Of a stretch of 64,000 nucleotides of DNA, positions 33,090-44,833 are shown piece by piece. The notes beneath the pieces were generated by a model. It had not been told where the DNA came from, ran no database searches, and saw only the letters and a program-made list of their open reading frames with translations. The stretch is taken from the NCBI RefSeq assembly GCF_050947875.1, contig NC_134571.1, positions 228,604,024 through 228,668,023 on the forward strand, given 5' to 3'. The first letter of the stretch is position 1. Each line of letters begins with the position of its first letter. The position numbers and the translations under genes are program-made. Source of the DNA: Dermacentor variabilis. Taxonomy: Eukaryota > Arthropoda > Arachnida > Ixodida > Ixodidae.

Positions 33090-35614
33090 GTAGGAGTACT
33101 TAGAATGAATAAATCTTGCAGCTCGATTTTGAAGCGATTCCAGTTGATTGATGAGATATACTTGATGAGGGTTCCAAATGGGGGATGCATATTCTAATTT
33201 CGCCTTGACCAGAGACTGATAGGCTAGTAATTATACATTTTCGGGGGCATGGCGCAAATGGCGTTTTAAAATCCCGAGTGTTTTCTTAGCAGATGAAATG
33301 AGATTCGTGATGTGCGTTTCCCAGGGGAAATCACTACAAAGGGTTACTCCGAGATATTTGTAGGAAAGAACTAATTCAAGGTTGACGTCAGCAATTTGGT
33401 ACGAGAAAACAAGTGGATTTCTGCGTCCGTGGAAGGAGACAGTCTTACATTTGTTAGGGTTTAGTTACATTAGCCAAAGGTTACACCATTCCTGTACACT
33501 TCGCAGGTCGTTTTGAAAGGACGTGTTATCAGAAACGCTGCTAATTTTACGATAAATTACACTATCGTCTGCAAACATACGGATGTTAGAAGATACATGC
33601 ATTGGTAGGTCAATAATGTAAATTAGAAATAGTAGTCGACCAAGGACTGACCCTTGGGGTACGCCTGAGGTTACAGGAATTAAGGTAGATGCTTGATTGT
33701 TGACAAAGACTGAATGTGAACGGTTAAATAAGAATTGTTTAATCCATGCTATGATATTGGTACGTAATGCCGCAACTTTTAGTAGTTGACGCTCATGAGG
33801 AACTTTGTCAAAAGCTTTGGCGAAATCTAGGAAGATGGCGTCAGTCTAGAAGCTCTTGTAAACCTTGGCACGACCTGCATGCCAAGGTTTACATGCAGGT
33901 CGTGAACGAACAAGGCTAGTTGCGTTTCGCAGGAAAAACCTTTCTTGAAGCCATGCTGCGCAGGTTGAAAAAAAAAATGGTTGGCATCAAGAACGTCCAT
34001 GACATGTGGCTAGATGATACGTTCAAAGATTTTGCAGGGTACACTGGTTAATGAGATGGGGCCATAATTTAATGCGGAGTGTTTGTTGCCCGATTTGTGA
34101 AGCGGAGCGACCTTTCCGTACTTCCAATCTGGAGGCAGCACGCCTCTTGAAACTGACTTTGAAAATAGAAGACAGAGATATGCTGCACAAATATGTTTGG
34201 GTTTTTTAGAACTTTACACGTAATGTCGTCCACACCAGCTGCCGAAGAAAGTTCGATATTGTCTATGAGGGATGAAATGCCGGATGGAAAAAAAAATAAT
34301 TGGTGGCATGGTACATTTAAAGCTCGGATGAGGAATAGAAAATGACATTTCAGTTTCTTGTGTAAAAACTGATGGAAAAGTTGTGTTCAACAAGTGACCG
34401 CATTCAGCGTCTGTTAGGGAATCACCTGATTCATTTGATAGGGTAGTAGTTCGCGTGTCCTGTGAGCTTAAGACTTGCCAGATATCTTTTTTGGGGGGGG
34501 GGGGGTCGTGTTTAGGCATGGTCGGCACATCAGAATAAAAGAATGAGCGTTTGGCAGGATGTATGGCTTCCAGATGGGCAGTTTCAGCGGCTTTGTATTT
34601 TTTCCATGCGTCAGGGGTGTTACGGGACTTAGCTACGTGGATGAGACCGTTTTCTTGTTTTCTAATCGCTTCAGTCCTTTATTGAACCAGGGTTGTGCTG
34701 ACTTGGAATGAATGCTAATTTGGGGAATCTATTTGCCACTAAACTGTTTAGTTTCTCTTTGAAAATTTGCCAATTTTCACCCATGGTATGACAAGGAAAG
34801 GCACTTGCAAAACTGGGGTAAAATTGCGTTAGTTCATGATTAATTGCTTCATAATTGCCCTTTTCATACAAGCGAATAGTCTTTTTAACAGTCGGGGTCA
34901 AAACGTGTCAATTACGAAGTCGACATGAATGACTTTATGGTCACTGATTTCGGGAAGATACGCGATGGATGACACGCCCTCAGGATTACTTGTTAAGACA
35001 AGGTCTAGAATATTTTGGCAGTTATCGGTGACACGGGTTGATTTTGTGAGCACTTGAGATAAGTTAAAGTTGAGGCATACATCAAGGAAATCGTTCGATT
35101 CCCTTGATGTAGCCGTTGGTGCAGGCCAGCTTGACCAATCGATATTAGGAAAATTAAAGCCTCCAAATAAATTTACATGCATGTTGAGGTGTTTGGTCGT
35201 TATTTCACTTAAAATGTTATTCAGTTTGACGCCAAGTAAAATTGAACGGGGTGCGGCATGGCATTTAAGCCATAGAATTTCAAGGTAGCACATAATGTTA
35301 ACAGATGTACATGATATATATTTTGGTTTAAGGCGAGAATACCCCTCCCTCCCCCTCCCCCTTGTGCCCCTGCGATCGTTTCGGAACAGTTGAAAATTTG
35401 GTAGCTCAGCGAGCGCTTCGCTGTCCGTTACGTCTCCTGTAAGTCATGTGTCCGTTAATATTAGAAGGTTACTGCAAGATGACGAAACCAGATTAGAAAT
35501 AATGTCGCGTTTTGGGATGAAGCTCCGTATGTTAGTGAAAATAGCGGAAAGGAACAAGTTTGATCGCGGGGCGGGCCGAGCGTGGGAAGGCACGTGTTGG
35601 TGACTGGGCAACTG
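33090..35614 (-). pseudogene. LINE A ORF2 (endonuclease-RT), decayed
   Basis: Follows the ORF1 UAG in the same frame with no ATG: SNLFLSAIFTNIRSFIPKRD and LILTDT aligns with the start of LINE B ORF2 (VLVANARSVF..LTETW). A TGA then replaces the expected Trp. Further on are NLFGGFNFPNIDW (endonuclease core), LPEISDHKVIHVDF and, near 33800-33560, RT motifs FDKVPHE, GVPQGSVLG and FADDSVIYR (FADD). There are several frameshifts, plus a small inverted repeat at 33845-33900 (GTAAACCTTGGCA..TGCCAAGGTTTAC). The remainder lies at 21950-22354. Confidence 0.75.
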
Positions 35615-35617
35615 CTA
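35615..35617 (-). other. In-frame UAG between ORF1 and ORF2 (LINE A)
   Basis: On the minus strand the frame reads ..STESVKEIS-UAG-CAG-UUG.. and runs on into the ORF2 endonuclease with no intervening ATG. LINE B has UAG-CAA at the same place. Confidence 0.7.
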
Positions 35618-36613
35618 CGATATTTCCTTAACAGATTCTGTGGAATGGTCAAACACGTATCGTTTGGTACCTATATGTAATGTTTTGAAGCGGAGAGAAA
35701 AGGACATAGATTTCGATTTAGCGAAGACGATAAGGTTGTTACGAGCAATTCTGATGGGCTGAGAGAAATCTTCTCCGACGCTGAAATTGCTTCCCTTAAA
35801 TTTAGGGCCTTTGAAAGTAGAGTATTTTTTTTGAATTGATTAAATTTTACGATAAGTGGCCGAGCACGGCCTTCTGTATGTTGTCCAAGGCGATGCGCAC
35901 GGTCAATATGGTTGGGATCAATGACGAATTTCAAGTGTTCATTACAGTGGCGGATGATGATTTTTTTCAGATTCTGCAAATGTTTCTTTCGGGTTAGGAT
36001 CGCAGATGTTATAAAATATTAGATAATTATGACGTGACCTGTTTTCGTTATCATCCATCTGTGTAGCAAGGCGTGCGATCTGGCCTGCCATTTGGGTGGT
36101 ATCTATTCTTATGGTATCAAGGTGAGTTCGTAATGTTGAAATGGCTTTGTAATGTCTTTCTAAATCACTCATGCATCTACTTAAGTCCGATAGGGTTTTG
36201 TCTGTTGTTAGTAGCTTGCTTTTTAGGTCTAGTACTTCGGTAATAAATTTTGACTGGCCAGAAGCTAGCTTTCCTAATACAGACATTACGTCTTCAATAG
36301 CAGGAGGGCCAGGGTTAGTTTCTATATCACCCGACAAAAGCAACAAAGACCGTATGATATGAACACATTCGATAACAATTGTAGCGCAGCACCATGGGCT
36401 CGGTAGCTGTATTAGGAAATAGTTGCTGGATTTTTTCCCGAAAGAATGATACGTTCTACTGAGCTGCATGGCGAAATACAGCGGATTAGTGGTCTGCGCT
36501 GAAGCACATCCACCGAGCCCACAGAGGGCGGCGGACGACAGGGCCGGCTTTATAGCTGACGTGGGGGACGATGTTGCTGACGATGGTGCGTTCCATGGTA
36601 AAAGAGGATCCAA
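35618..36613 (-). pseudogene. LINE A ORF1 with 2A motif
   Basis: ATG 36613 starts MDPLLPWNAPSS. The leader runs ~95 residues, ending IRSLLLLSGDIETNPGP, a 2A-type ribosome-skipping sequence. After it come a coiled coil (LKSKLLTTDKTLSDLSRCMS..), DDNENRSRHNYLIFYNI and HIDRAHRLG, then a nucleic-acid-binding domain with ARPLIVKFNQFKKNTLLSKA and a C-terminal piece FSVGEDFSQPIRIARNNL..RFKTLHIG. The same domain order is seen in LINE B (ENRSRRNN..ERAHRIG..SVTEDFSPATRLARKKL). This is the L1-type ORF1 (Transposase_22) fold by motif. At least two frameshifts (~35970 and ~35780). Confidence 0.75.
36305..36331 (-). other. 2A-type skipping motif GDIETNPGP (LINE A)
   Basis: Matches the D-x-E-x-N-P-G-P core of 2A sequences, preceded by the usual Leu-rich stretch (SLLLL). 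Ribosome skipping would occur between Gly and the final Pro and release the ~102-residue leader. Confidence 0.85.
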
Positions 36614-36834
36614 AGAAGGTAGCGATGATGCTGTTTTACATTATGAATCTGTCGTAGTGGGAGGAGGTAAGGGGCCCGCGCCGAGCGTGCAGGGCCGGAT
36701 TTCTGGCATGGCTGTGGCTTGGGGAAAGGCCATAATTGCGGACAATAGAAGATGTCCGGTGATGAAACCGTGCACCTGCATTACGAAATACAGCCGATTA
36801 GTGGTCTGCGCTGAAGCACAGCCACCGAGCCCAC
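36464..36834 (-). repeat. Duplicated 5' monomer of LINE A
   Basis: A 59-bp sequence at 36776-36834 (outermost, flush with satellite B) is repeated at 36464-36522, 312 bp away, with few mismatches. It includes GGTCTGCGCTGAAGCACA on the plus strand. On the element's strand each copy ends in a pyrimidine-rich run plus CAG. LINEs B and C have unrelated sequences in the same arrangement. Confidence 0.8.
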
Positions 36835-38207
36835 CTGCTATAAACGTAGTCCCATCGAGAACATCACTGTTGTACCAGCAGCAGTTGCAATGTCAAGCAC
36901 GCAACTAAGCGAACTTCCTTGATGTTTAAGGCTAGCTGCATTGACTGTCCTCCAAATAGCTGCGCGGGCTACCTGCCTGATCATTCTTGCATCGTACACG
37001 TGCCTGCGTGGCACTGACTATCCTGGTGGTCTCGGCGCGCATTCCGCTCAACCACACTCAAGTTGCCTTCGACGCAGTCCGGATTCCTTCTATAAAAGTA
37101 GTCCCATCGAGAACATCACTGTTGTAACCGCAGAAGTTGCATTCTAAAGCACGCAACTACGTGAATTTCTTTGCTTTCAAAGGCTGATTGCATTGACTGT
37201 CTAGATGGCTGTGGTGGCTACCAGGCAGATCATTCTTGCATCGTACATGTGCCTGCGTGGCCCTGACTACCCTGGTGGTCTCCGCTCGCACTCCGCTGAA
37301 ACGACACCAAATTTGCGTTCAATACATTCCAGATTCCTTCTATAATACAATTCCCATCGAGAACATCGCAGTTCTCGCAGCAGCAGTTGCACTGTCAAGC
37401 ACGCAACTAAGCGAACTTCCTTGGTTTCGAAGGCTTGCTGCATCAACTGTCCTCTAGATAGCTGTGGTGGCTACCTGGCTGATCATTATTTCATCCTACA
37501 CATGCCTGCGCGGCACTGGTTATCCCGGTGATCTCGGTGCGCACTCCGCCAACACCACCCCAAATTTGCGTTCTACGCAGTCGGGATTCCTGCTATAGAA
37601 GACATCCCACCGAGAATACCACTGTTGTAGCAGCAGCAGTTGCATTCTCAAGCACGCAACTACGTGAATTTCTTTTGTTTCCAAGGCTAGGTGCCTCCAC
37701 TGCCCTCCATATAGCTGCAGTGGCTACCTGGATGATAATTCTTGCATCGTACACGTGCTTTCATGGCACTGACTACCCTGGTGGTCTCGGCGCGCAATCC
37801 GCTGAAACCACCGCCAAGTTGCCTTCGACACACTCCGTATACCTGCTATAAAAGCCGTCCCATCGTTAACATAGCTGTTGTAGCATCAGCAGTTTCACTC
37901 AAGCCCGCAACTAAGCGAACTTCCTTGGTTTCAAAGGCTGGCTGCATTGACTGTTCTAGCAGTCAATGCAGCTAGCTGTTTCAATGCAGCTGCTAGTGTT
38001 TGTCAATGCAGACTGTTCTAGTCCGGATTCCTGCTATAAAAGTCGTGCCATCGAGAACATCACTGCTCTAGCGGCAGCAGTTGAATTCCTAAGCATGCAA
38101 CTACGCGAACTTCGTTGGTTTCACTGGCTAGCTGCATCCACTTTCCTCCAGATAGCTGCGGTGGCTACCCGGCTTATTATTCTTACATCGTACATGTGCC
38201 TGCGTGC
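36835..38207. repeat. Satellite B array (right block)
   Basis: The 253-bp unit resumes at CTGCTATAAACGTAGTCCC and runs for about 5.5 units. 37945-38025 is scrambled (TCTAGCAGTCAATGCAGCTAG and TTTGTCAATGCAGACTGTTC). It ends at ~38207 (CATGTGCCTGCGTG) against LINE sequence. Confidence 0.85.
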
Positions 38208-38610
38208 AAGGCGGCTGCCTCAGCCGCAAGTGCAATTCTGAGCACTTCTGAGCAGAACATGGATGCCGCCAGCCTAAGGCACCTTTTGCGGGCTGTTGCT
38301 GACCTGCTGCCAGCAAACAACAAGTTGCGCTGTATCTGCCTCCAGGCAGGTGGGCAGCCTCCCCTGCAGAGCCACCATAGCTTACGCCCCAGCTGGGAAT
38401 CATCACCGCCGGCCGAGCGTGCTTCGGAGGAACGCGCTCTCGTTGCGGTGGCGACAAGCAGACCTCTGCTTTCACTTCCTGCAGAGCCACCTCGACGTAC
38501 TTTCTTTGCAGGAGGTTTACGCGTCTGCTGATCATTGGCGTCTATCTGGCTATGTGTGCTACAATAGCCGCACTTCGTGCATGGTGCCACATGGCAGACC
38601 AGATTACAGT
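38208..38610 (+). pseudogene. I/R1-like LINE fragment (ORF1 end, ORF2 start)
   Basis: MDAASLRHLLRAVADLLPAN, followed by KLRCICLQAG, matches the ORF1 C-terminus of the LINE at 59456-64000 (VSTLLPADHPLRAICLQAV). Then RRQADLCFHFLQSHLDVLSL and QEVYASADHWRLSGYVCYNS match its endonuclease start (LLLHEYDVLALQETYTRDGE..FVGYHS). Truncated at both ends and frameshifted. Confidence 0.65.
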
Positions 38611-38892
38611 ACCTTATCATCCTGCGGTATCCGCTGTTGACTGCTGTAACCCAAGCCCAGTTACGCCAGCACTTTGTCGAACTCGATAGTTCAAGGACTC
38701 GCCTTTTGCGCAAGTGCACGAACTAACTAATCAGTTGTGCCGTCCGGCTTGCAACTTTCCGGGAAAAGGTCGGGCCAGTCACTGATGACGGCTAGTGCTA
38801 CTGGCTCTAAATCAAGTTGTCTATTCTGTGTCACCGATCACGACAAGAAAGTTCGCTATCTTGTAGACGCTGGTGCGGAAATTTGTCTCATA
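38611..38892 (+). pseudogene. Second gypsy element, gag end and protease start
   Basis: CRPACNFPGKGRAS resembles the Gag C-terminus of mdg3-like tick gypsy elements that lack a CCHC knuckle. LFCVTDHDKKVRYLVDAGAE is the protease start (DAG in place of DTG). The frame is cut at ~38892 by an I-like LINE and resumes at ~42441. Confidence 0.6.
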
Positions 38893-41800
38893 TGGTGCAC
38901 ACCTTTGAGATGAGCCTTGCACGGTACGACACCCGCCTCCAAACAATCAAGCAGGCCCTTCCCTCGCTGCAGCTCCCCAATCGCCCCTATCAAATCCGCC
39001 CACCTACCCCATCCTACTCCCTACCCAACCCACCTATAATCACCCCACCTAAGCTACAGTGTGGCGGGGCTACCACCTAATTCCTTATCAATTCTGCAAT
39101 GGAACTGCCGCCGCTTCCGGGGCAAGCGCGCACCCCTCCTCCTCCCCACACTTCCCACGCCCCAAATCCTCCTCCTTCAGGACACACATGCCCCTGCCGC
39201 ACTTCCCAGCTACACATCCGCTCACTCAGACGCAACGAATACACCCAGGGCTTCCACACTCATACATCGCTCCATTACACACCAAACGCATCAGAACACC
39301 TCCGAGACGCCCTGCGTGATCACAGAAATCATACAACAAACACACTCCACAGCATCTATTTCTATTGCAAACATATACCAGCCACCGTCTCATCCGATGG
39401 CTTCATCTCCATCGTATTGCAGGCAAGCATCCATTGATAATCGGAGGGGACTTCAACATTCAGCATACTGACTGGGGCTACCGCACCACCAGGGGACGAG
39501 GACGACGACTCTGGTCCTTAGTACAAGAGCTCCGCCTCACAATACACAACTTTAACACCCCCACGAGAATTGGCAACAGTGTCAGCGCGGACACCGACCC
39601 GGACTTTACACTGAGCCGCAGCCTTGCGGGTATTACGTGGAACACATCATACATTAAGGAGCGATCATTACATCCTCTACGTTACAGTACCCTACAAACA
39701 AAGAACGACCCTTCACCTAACAAACAAACTCACCAACTGGGATGCAGTCCGCGCTGCACGGGCGGCCCATCCTGACGCTCCCATTAGAGATATCGACCAG
39801 TGGGTGGCATCACTCATGAACGATGTCTCCGCACACACTCGAACCCTTGACACCACACCAGATACGCCCACCCTCGACACTCACCTGGCGCACCTATGGG
39901 AGGCCAACCATAGCATCCTAGAGCGCTGGAAAGGGCAAAAGCTCAACCGTACGCTTAAAAAGCGGCTAGCCGTACTGCAAACAAAAATTACTGAGCACTC
40001 TGAGGAGCTCTGCCGATCCAACTGGGGACATATTTGCGATAGTATGGCTGGCAATCCGTCCTCCAAGCGCAGTTCGCAACTCCTCCGTCACTTAATGGAC
40101 CTCACGCAATCTAAAACAGCCACACAACAACACGTCACACGCCTTATACACAAGACCGACCTTTCTCCCGACGCACTCATTGACATACTTAGGAACACAC
40201 ATACACCTCCCGTTACCTCAAACCCCCTGCCCCCCTATGCAGGCACCCAGAATGCCAATCTCGACGCGGAGATTACGGAAGCAGAAGTCAGAGCGGCCCT
40301 CCTGACTCCCCGCTCTAACTCCACGCCAGGAGTTGTCCTTATCTCCAATAGCATGCTCCGCAATTTGGACGATCAGTCGATTGCCCAGCTCACGGGGTTC
40401 TTCAAAACATGCTGGCAGGAGGGCACCCTTCCGCAATCCTGGCGTCAAGCCAACATCTTATTCATACCCGAGCCCCACAAACCCCTTACACCTGCAAATA
40501 TTTGCCCCGTCTCCCTAACCTCATGCCTGGGCAGGCTTTTGGTGTATGTCGCACTCGCCCGACTCACCCAACACATGGCGGAGCAAGACCTCTACCCGCA
40601 CAGCATGGTGAGCTTCCGTCCCCAGCTGTAGGCACAGTACGCCATGCTCCAGCTCACACAGGATATTTTCGACCCCCTCATACCGGGCCACGCAAAAGCC
40701 GTCTTCTCCTTGGATCTCTCCAAGGCCTTTGATCGCCTAGACCATCGAGCGATAATAGCAGCGCTCTTCCCTTGAACATAGGTGAACGCATGTACACCTA
40801 TATTTAAGCATTCCTTACTAACCGCACAGCCGAAATTCACTTTGGTCCCCACACATCCCGCCCATACAGCCTTAGTGGGATTGGCACCCCCCACAGATCT
40901 GTCCTCTCCCCTTTTCTCTTCAATGTCACTCTCATTCCCCTTGTCCGCAAACTACAAATCATCCCTCACCTTCGGCACACACTCTATGCTGATGATATCA
41001 CTCTTTGGACCACCCATGGTAGTGATGGAGACATAGAGAATACTCTGCAGTCGGCAGCTACCCTCACCCAAACACATGCGCGGAGTATCGGACTCTCATG
41101 CTCTCCGGAGAAGTCGGAGGTCCTCATACTCCGCCCCACAACCCGAAACTGCCCCATCACCCCTATAACCGTGACACTGGAAAACCGGTCCATCCCTGAG
41201 GTACACACTCTCCGGGTACTGGGCATCCACATCAAAATAACGAGAAAAACACTCTCACTATCCACAAACTCAAGCGGACGGCGGTGTCGATATCCCACCT
41301 AATCCGCCAAGTTTCTGCACACCACCGCGGTATGAAGGAGCATGACCTATGTCGTCTCATTCATGCCTTCGTCCCCAGTCGCGTTCTCTTCACCCTCCCC
41401 TACATTAAACTGCAGGTTAGAGAAATCGCCACCCTGGATGCCATGAGCCGAACAACATTTAAGACAGCACTACACCTACCCCAAAATACCTCCATCGAAA
41501 AACTCCTCCAGCTAGGCCTACATAACAGGATAGCTGAGCTTATTGAGGCCCACCGACTGACACAAGACATACGTATCGCGAGAACCACCACCGGCAGACA
41601 CATCCTACACACCGTCGGTATTAGCATACCAGCCACGAATTCCACACAGCTCCAGGTCCCCCCCCCCACATTCACCGCGAACTTCTTATTAAACCTCTCC
41701 CTAAAAACATGCACCCCACCTACCACGAACCCCGCCGCAGAGCTCGCACACGGGCGCTCCACAAACACTATGGCACGGAACCGGATGCTGTGTCGGTGGA

Positions 41801-42440
41801 TGCCGCATGCACAGGTGAGGACGCGGTTGTTGCCATCACGAACCCCTCCCTACAACCGATTACCACCCTTCACATATCCCCAAATGCCACTTCTGGGGAA
41901 CCTAGTAACGAGGCTGCCAACGCTTTAGCCCGAGGTTCTCTCAACCGGGCACCGGCGGCCTCCGATCCAGGGTTCTCACGGGAGCGCATGTATTCATTCA
42001 GTGAACTGACGCAAGCCTGCAAAGCCGAGCGTCGGCTCTACCCCCTACCCCATCTCTCTCTCGACAACTCTCACCAGATACTTTGGAGGCGGCTCCAAAC
42101 ACGCACCTTACCCTCCCCTTATACACGCTCGCGCTATCACCGCGTCCACACCGACCCCTCCTCTACCCTCTGACAACACCCCAAAGGTACTCTCGATCGC
42201 ATCCTTTTCCCCTGCCCGCCGGATCCTCCCCCGCGGGCCCTGGAGCACCTTACTACTCGGGAGGCTTGGGAGACCCTACTGCGCTCCGAGGACCCGACCA
42301 AGCAAGCCATCGCCACAGGCCGGGCTGCCAGCGTCATGAGCCTCCGTGACATGAACGTTTGAACGCAGTGGAGTCGTGCGGGGGCCCAAGGACCTGCGTG
42401 TCCGCAACTCCCTTGTGTGCACTAAAGTTATCACCACCAT
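38893..42440 (+). mobile_element. I-like LINE inserted in the second gypsy
   Basis: 5'-truncated LINE starting inside the ORF1 tail (SLARYDTRLQTIKQALPSLQ), then ORF2 with endonuclease, RT and RNase H, and a short 3' UTR ending ACTAAAGTTATCACCACC at ~42440. Strongly CA-rich coding strand, unlike its neighbours. RNase H places it in the I group. Decayed. Confidence 0.75.
39061..42361 (+). pseudogene. I-like LINE ORF2 (endonuclease-RT-RNase H)
   Basis: SILQWNCRRFRGKRAPLLL begins the endonuclease, followed by IGGDFNIQHTDWGY after a frameshift at ~39440. A long open part (39624-40631) covers the linker and RT palm start (EITEAEVRAALLTPRSNSTP). After TAG 40629 come KAVFSLDLSKAFDRLDH, HRSVLSPFLFNVTL and TLYADDITLW. 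RNase H starts VSVDAACTGEDAVVAIT but jumps from THLHIS..SG to PSNEAANALARG, so the middle of the domain (with catalytic acids) is deleted. Frameshifts and stops throughout. Confidence 0.8.
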
Positions 42441-44833
42441 CCCCCTACTTTTGATGACCGCAGAAGACATCGCCATGACACGTCTTTTCTCACTGCCGTC
42501 AACGGTTCCAACATTAAAACGTATGGCCATATCGGTCTATCTTGACATTTTCTGCGACACCCTAGCTTTTCAATGGCTTTTCTGCATTACATATGGTACC
42601 CAAGAAGACGGACAATAGGCAGCCGTGTGTCGATTGCCGGGCTTAAAGTGATGATTCCCAATAGGTGCCCTCTACCTCACATCGACGATTTCACCGCATC
42701 CTTTCATAGTTGCTGCATATTTAGCAAGGCGTATCTACTGAAAGCCTACCACCAGATTCCTTTCGAGCTTTCTGACATTCCTAAAAACGCAATCATTACC
42801 CCTTTTGGCACGTATGAATACGTGCGCATACCATTCGGCCTCCATAATGCCGCTCAAACATTTCAGTTGTTCGACGATCAAGTACTTCGGGGCCGGTCTT
42901 GTTGCTTCGTCTATTTAGACGACATTCTTGTATTCTCTCTGCAGTGGAACACGAATCTGACATGCGTAAGGTGTTTGAACGCCTCCGTCAATATGGCCTT
43001 GTTGTAAACATCTTGAAGAGCGAGTTTGGCGTTGCTTTTCACGATTTCCTGCCGTCGAGAAGACAAGCATGGCATCGAACCCGTCCCATCCCGTGTCCAA
43101 GCTAATAAATATTTTCCACGTCCGTCTTTTACCAAGTAATTACAGGCATTTCTGGGCCTCCTCAGTTACCATCGTCGTTTCATTCCTCACTGTGCTTCAA
43201 TTTTGCAGCCTCTGCACATTGTACTGTCCGACACAACACCAGCTAGCATGCCTATCATGTAGTAATGCTGCTGAATCCGCTTTTGTCACTGCCAAGAACA
43301 CCCTTACTACCACTACTCTACTGACGCACCCCCAACCATACGCTCCAATGTCTATTATGGTACATGGTCCTGTTTCAACAGCTGGTTGGCAAAATATGGT
43401 AGCCTATGTCTTTCTTTTCAAGGAAGTGACACGGCAAAAAATCGGCTATAGCATCTTCAGTCGCCAATTGCTAGGGCTCTACCTCGCTGTCCGCCACTTC
43501 CGTCACAACCTCTAAGGGCGTCAGTTCTTTATTCTCACCGACCAAAAACCACTCATTTATGTTGTTACCTCGAGCAGTTCCTCGCTCACTCCCCGCGAAA
43601 TTCATCAGCTTGCATATATCTCCGTATTCACTACTGATATTCGGCATATCAGTGGTGCCAATAATCCCATTGCTGACGCTCTGTCACGGATACATATAAA
43701 TGCAAGCCAAGTAAATCGTTCGGCATTGACTTCATCCGCCTCGCTACCGCTGAATGCACAGACCGTGAACTTCAAACACTCCGGACTGCCAACGGTTCTC
43801 TGCGCTTCGAAGGTATCTTACTGCCTGGCTGCAACCTCACAGTGGTATGCGACATGTCTACGGGTTGTCGTCGACCGTACATTCCACAACAATTTTTATA
43901 GCAAGCTTTTGATGCACTACACTCCTTATCGCACCCTGGAACACGCACCATACAACGTCTCGTCACTTCCCGCTATCTGTGGCCGCCTATCAACGCTGAC
44001 GCCCGTTGCTGGGCTTAGGCATGCATGCAGTGCCAGTGCGCCAAAGTCAGTCGACACAATTCGCCTTTTCATTTTCCACGACCAGACGTTCGTTTCGGCC
44101 ACGTCCACATCGATATATCGTGGACCTCCTACCACCGTCTTCGGAGCAATGATACATACTCACTTCTATTGACCACTTCACATGCTGGCCTGAAGCAATG
44201 CCGCTCTCTCACATTACTGCAGAGTCTGTAGCACAGGCCATCCTAAATACCTGGATTTCTCGTTACGGCGTATCACACTATAACGACAGACAGAGGAAGA
44301 CAATTCGTCTCGTCCCTCTTTCAAGCTCTCCCGTCTTCTTGGTGTAACGCATATACCAACGATGGCTTATCACCCAAGTTCTAGTGGCATGGTATAACGC
44401 ATCCACCGTCATCTGAAAGCAGCACTTCGTACCCATGACTCCATGATTCCATGGACAGAGCACCTGCGAGCCTTTGGTTCTACTAGGTCTCCGCACAGCT
44501 TTGACGGCAGATGCACAATGTTCCTCAGCAGAACTTGTTTGCTGCACGACACTTCGCTTACACGGTGAGGCCTTCGCCTCGGAACCGTTATCTGCCGGCC
44601 TACAACCTTATGCCGAGCGCCTTCGCATTACAATGGCCACTGTTATACCGCCACCGCTTCGTAACGACAGCATAAATGTCTACATGAGACCATCCTTATT
44701 TCATAGCATTCACGTATTTATACGTCACGACGCTACTCGCACTCCTTTACAAGCTCCTTACGGTGGCCCGTTCGAAGCGCTCAAGCATGACGCCATGTTT
44801 TCCACACTTCTTGTCAGCGGACGCGAACAATGA
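42441..44833 (+). pseudogene. pol: Second gypsy element, pol remainder
   Basis: Protease resumes FLTAVNGSNIKTYG. RT follows: IPNRCPLPHIDDFTASFH, SKAYLLKAYHQIPFE, VRIPFGLHNAAQTFQLF and CFVYLDDILVFS (YLDD). RNase H includes YSIFSRQLLGLYLAVRHFR and HISGANNPIADALSRI. Integrase remnants are FGHVHIDISW, LLGLRTALTADAQCSSAELV and HVFIRHDATRTPLQAPYGGP. Ends LLVSGREQ at ~44833, where the next LINE is inserted. Heavily point-mutated, older than the 22-33 kb gypsy. Confidence 0.8.

Larger units (their letters stand above)
33076..36834 (-). mobile_element. LINE A (2A-type, CR1/L2-like), 5' portion
   Basis: Minus-strand LINE inserted in satellite B: the satellite reads ..GGATTCCT before 21949 and CCTGCTATA after 36834, with at most a 3-bp (AGG) duplication. 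From its 5' end: a 59-bp partial monomer, a ~312-bp full monomer, ORF1 with 2A motif (36613 down), in-frame UAG (35615-35617), and ORF2 with endonuclease and RT, continuing beyond the gypsy insertion to 21950. ORF2 is heavily mutated. Confidence 0.8.
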
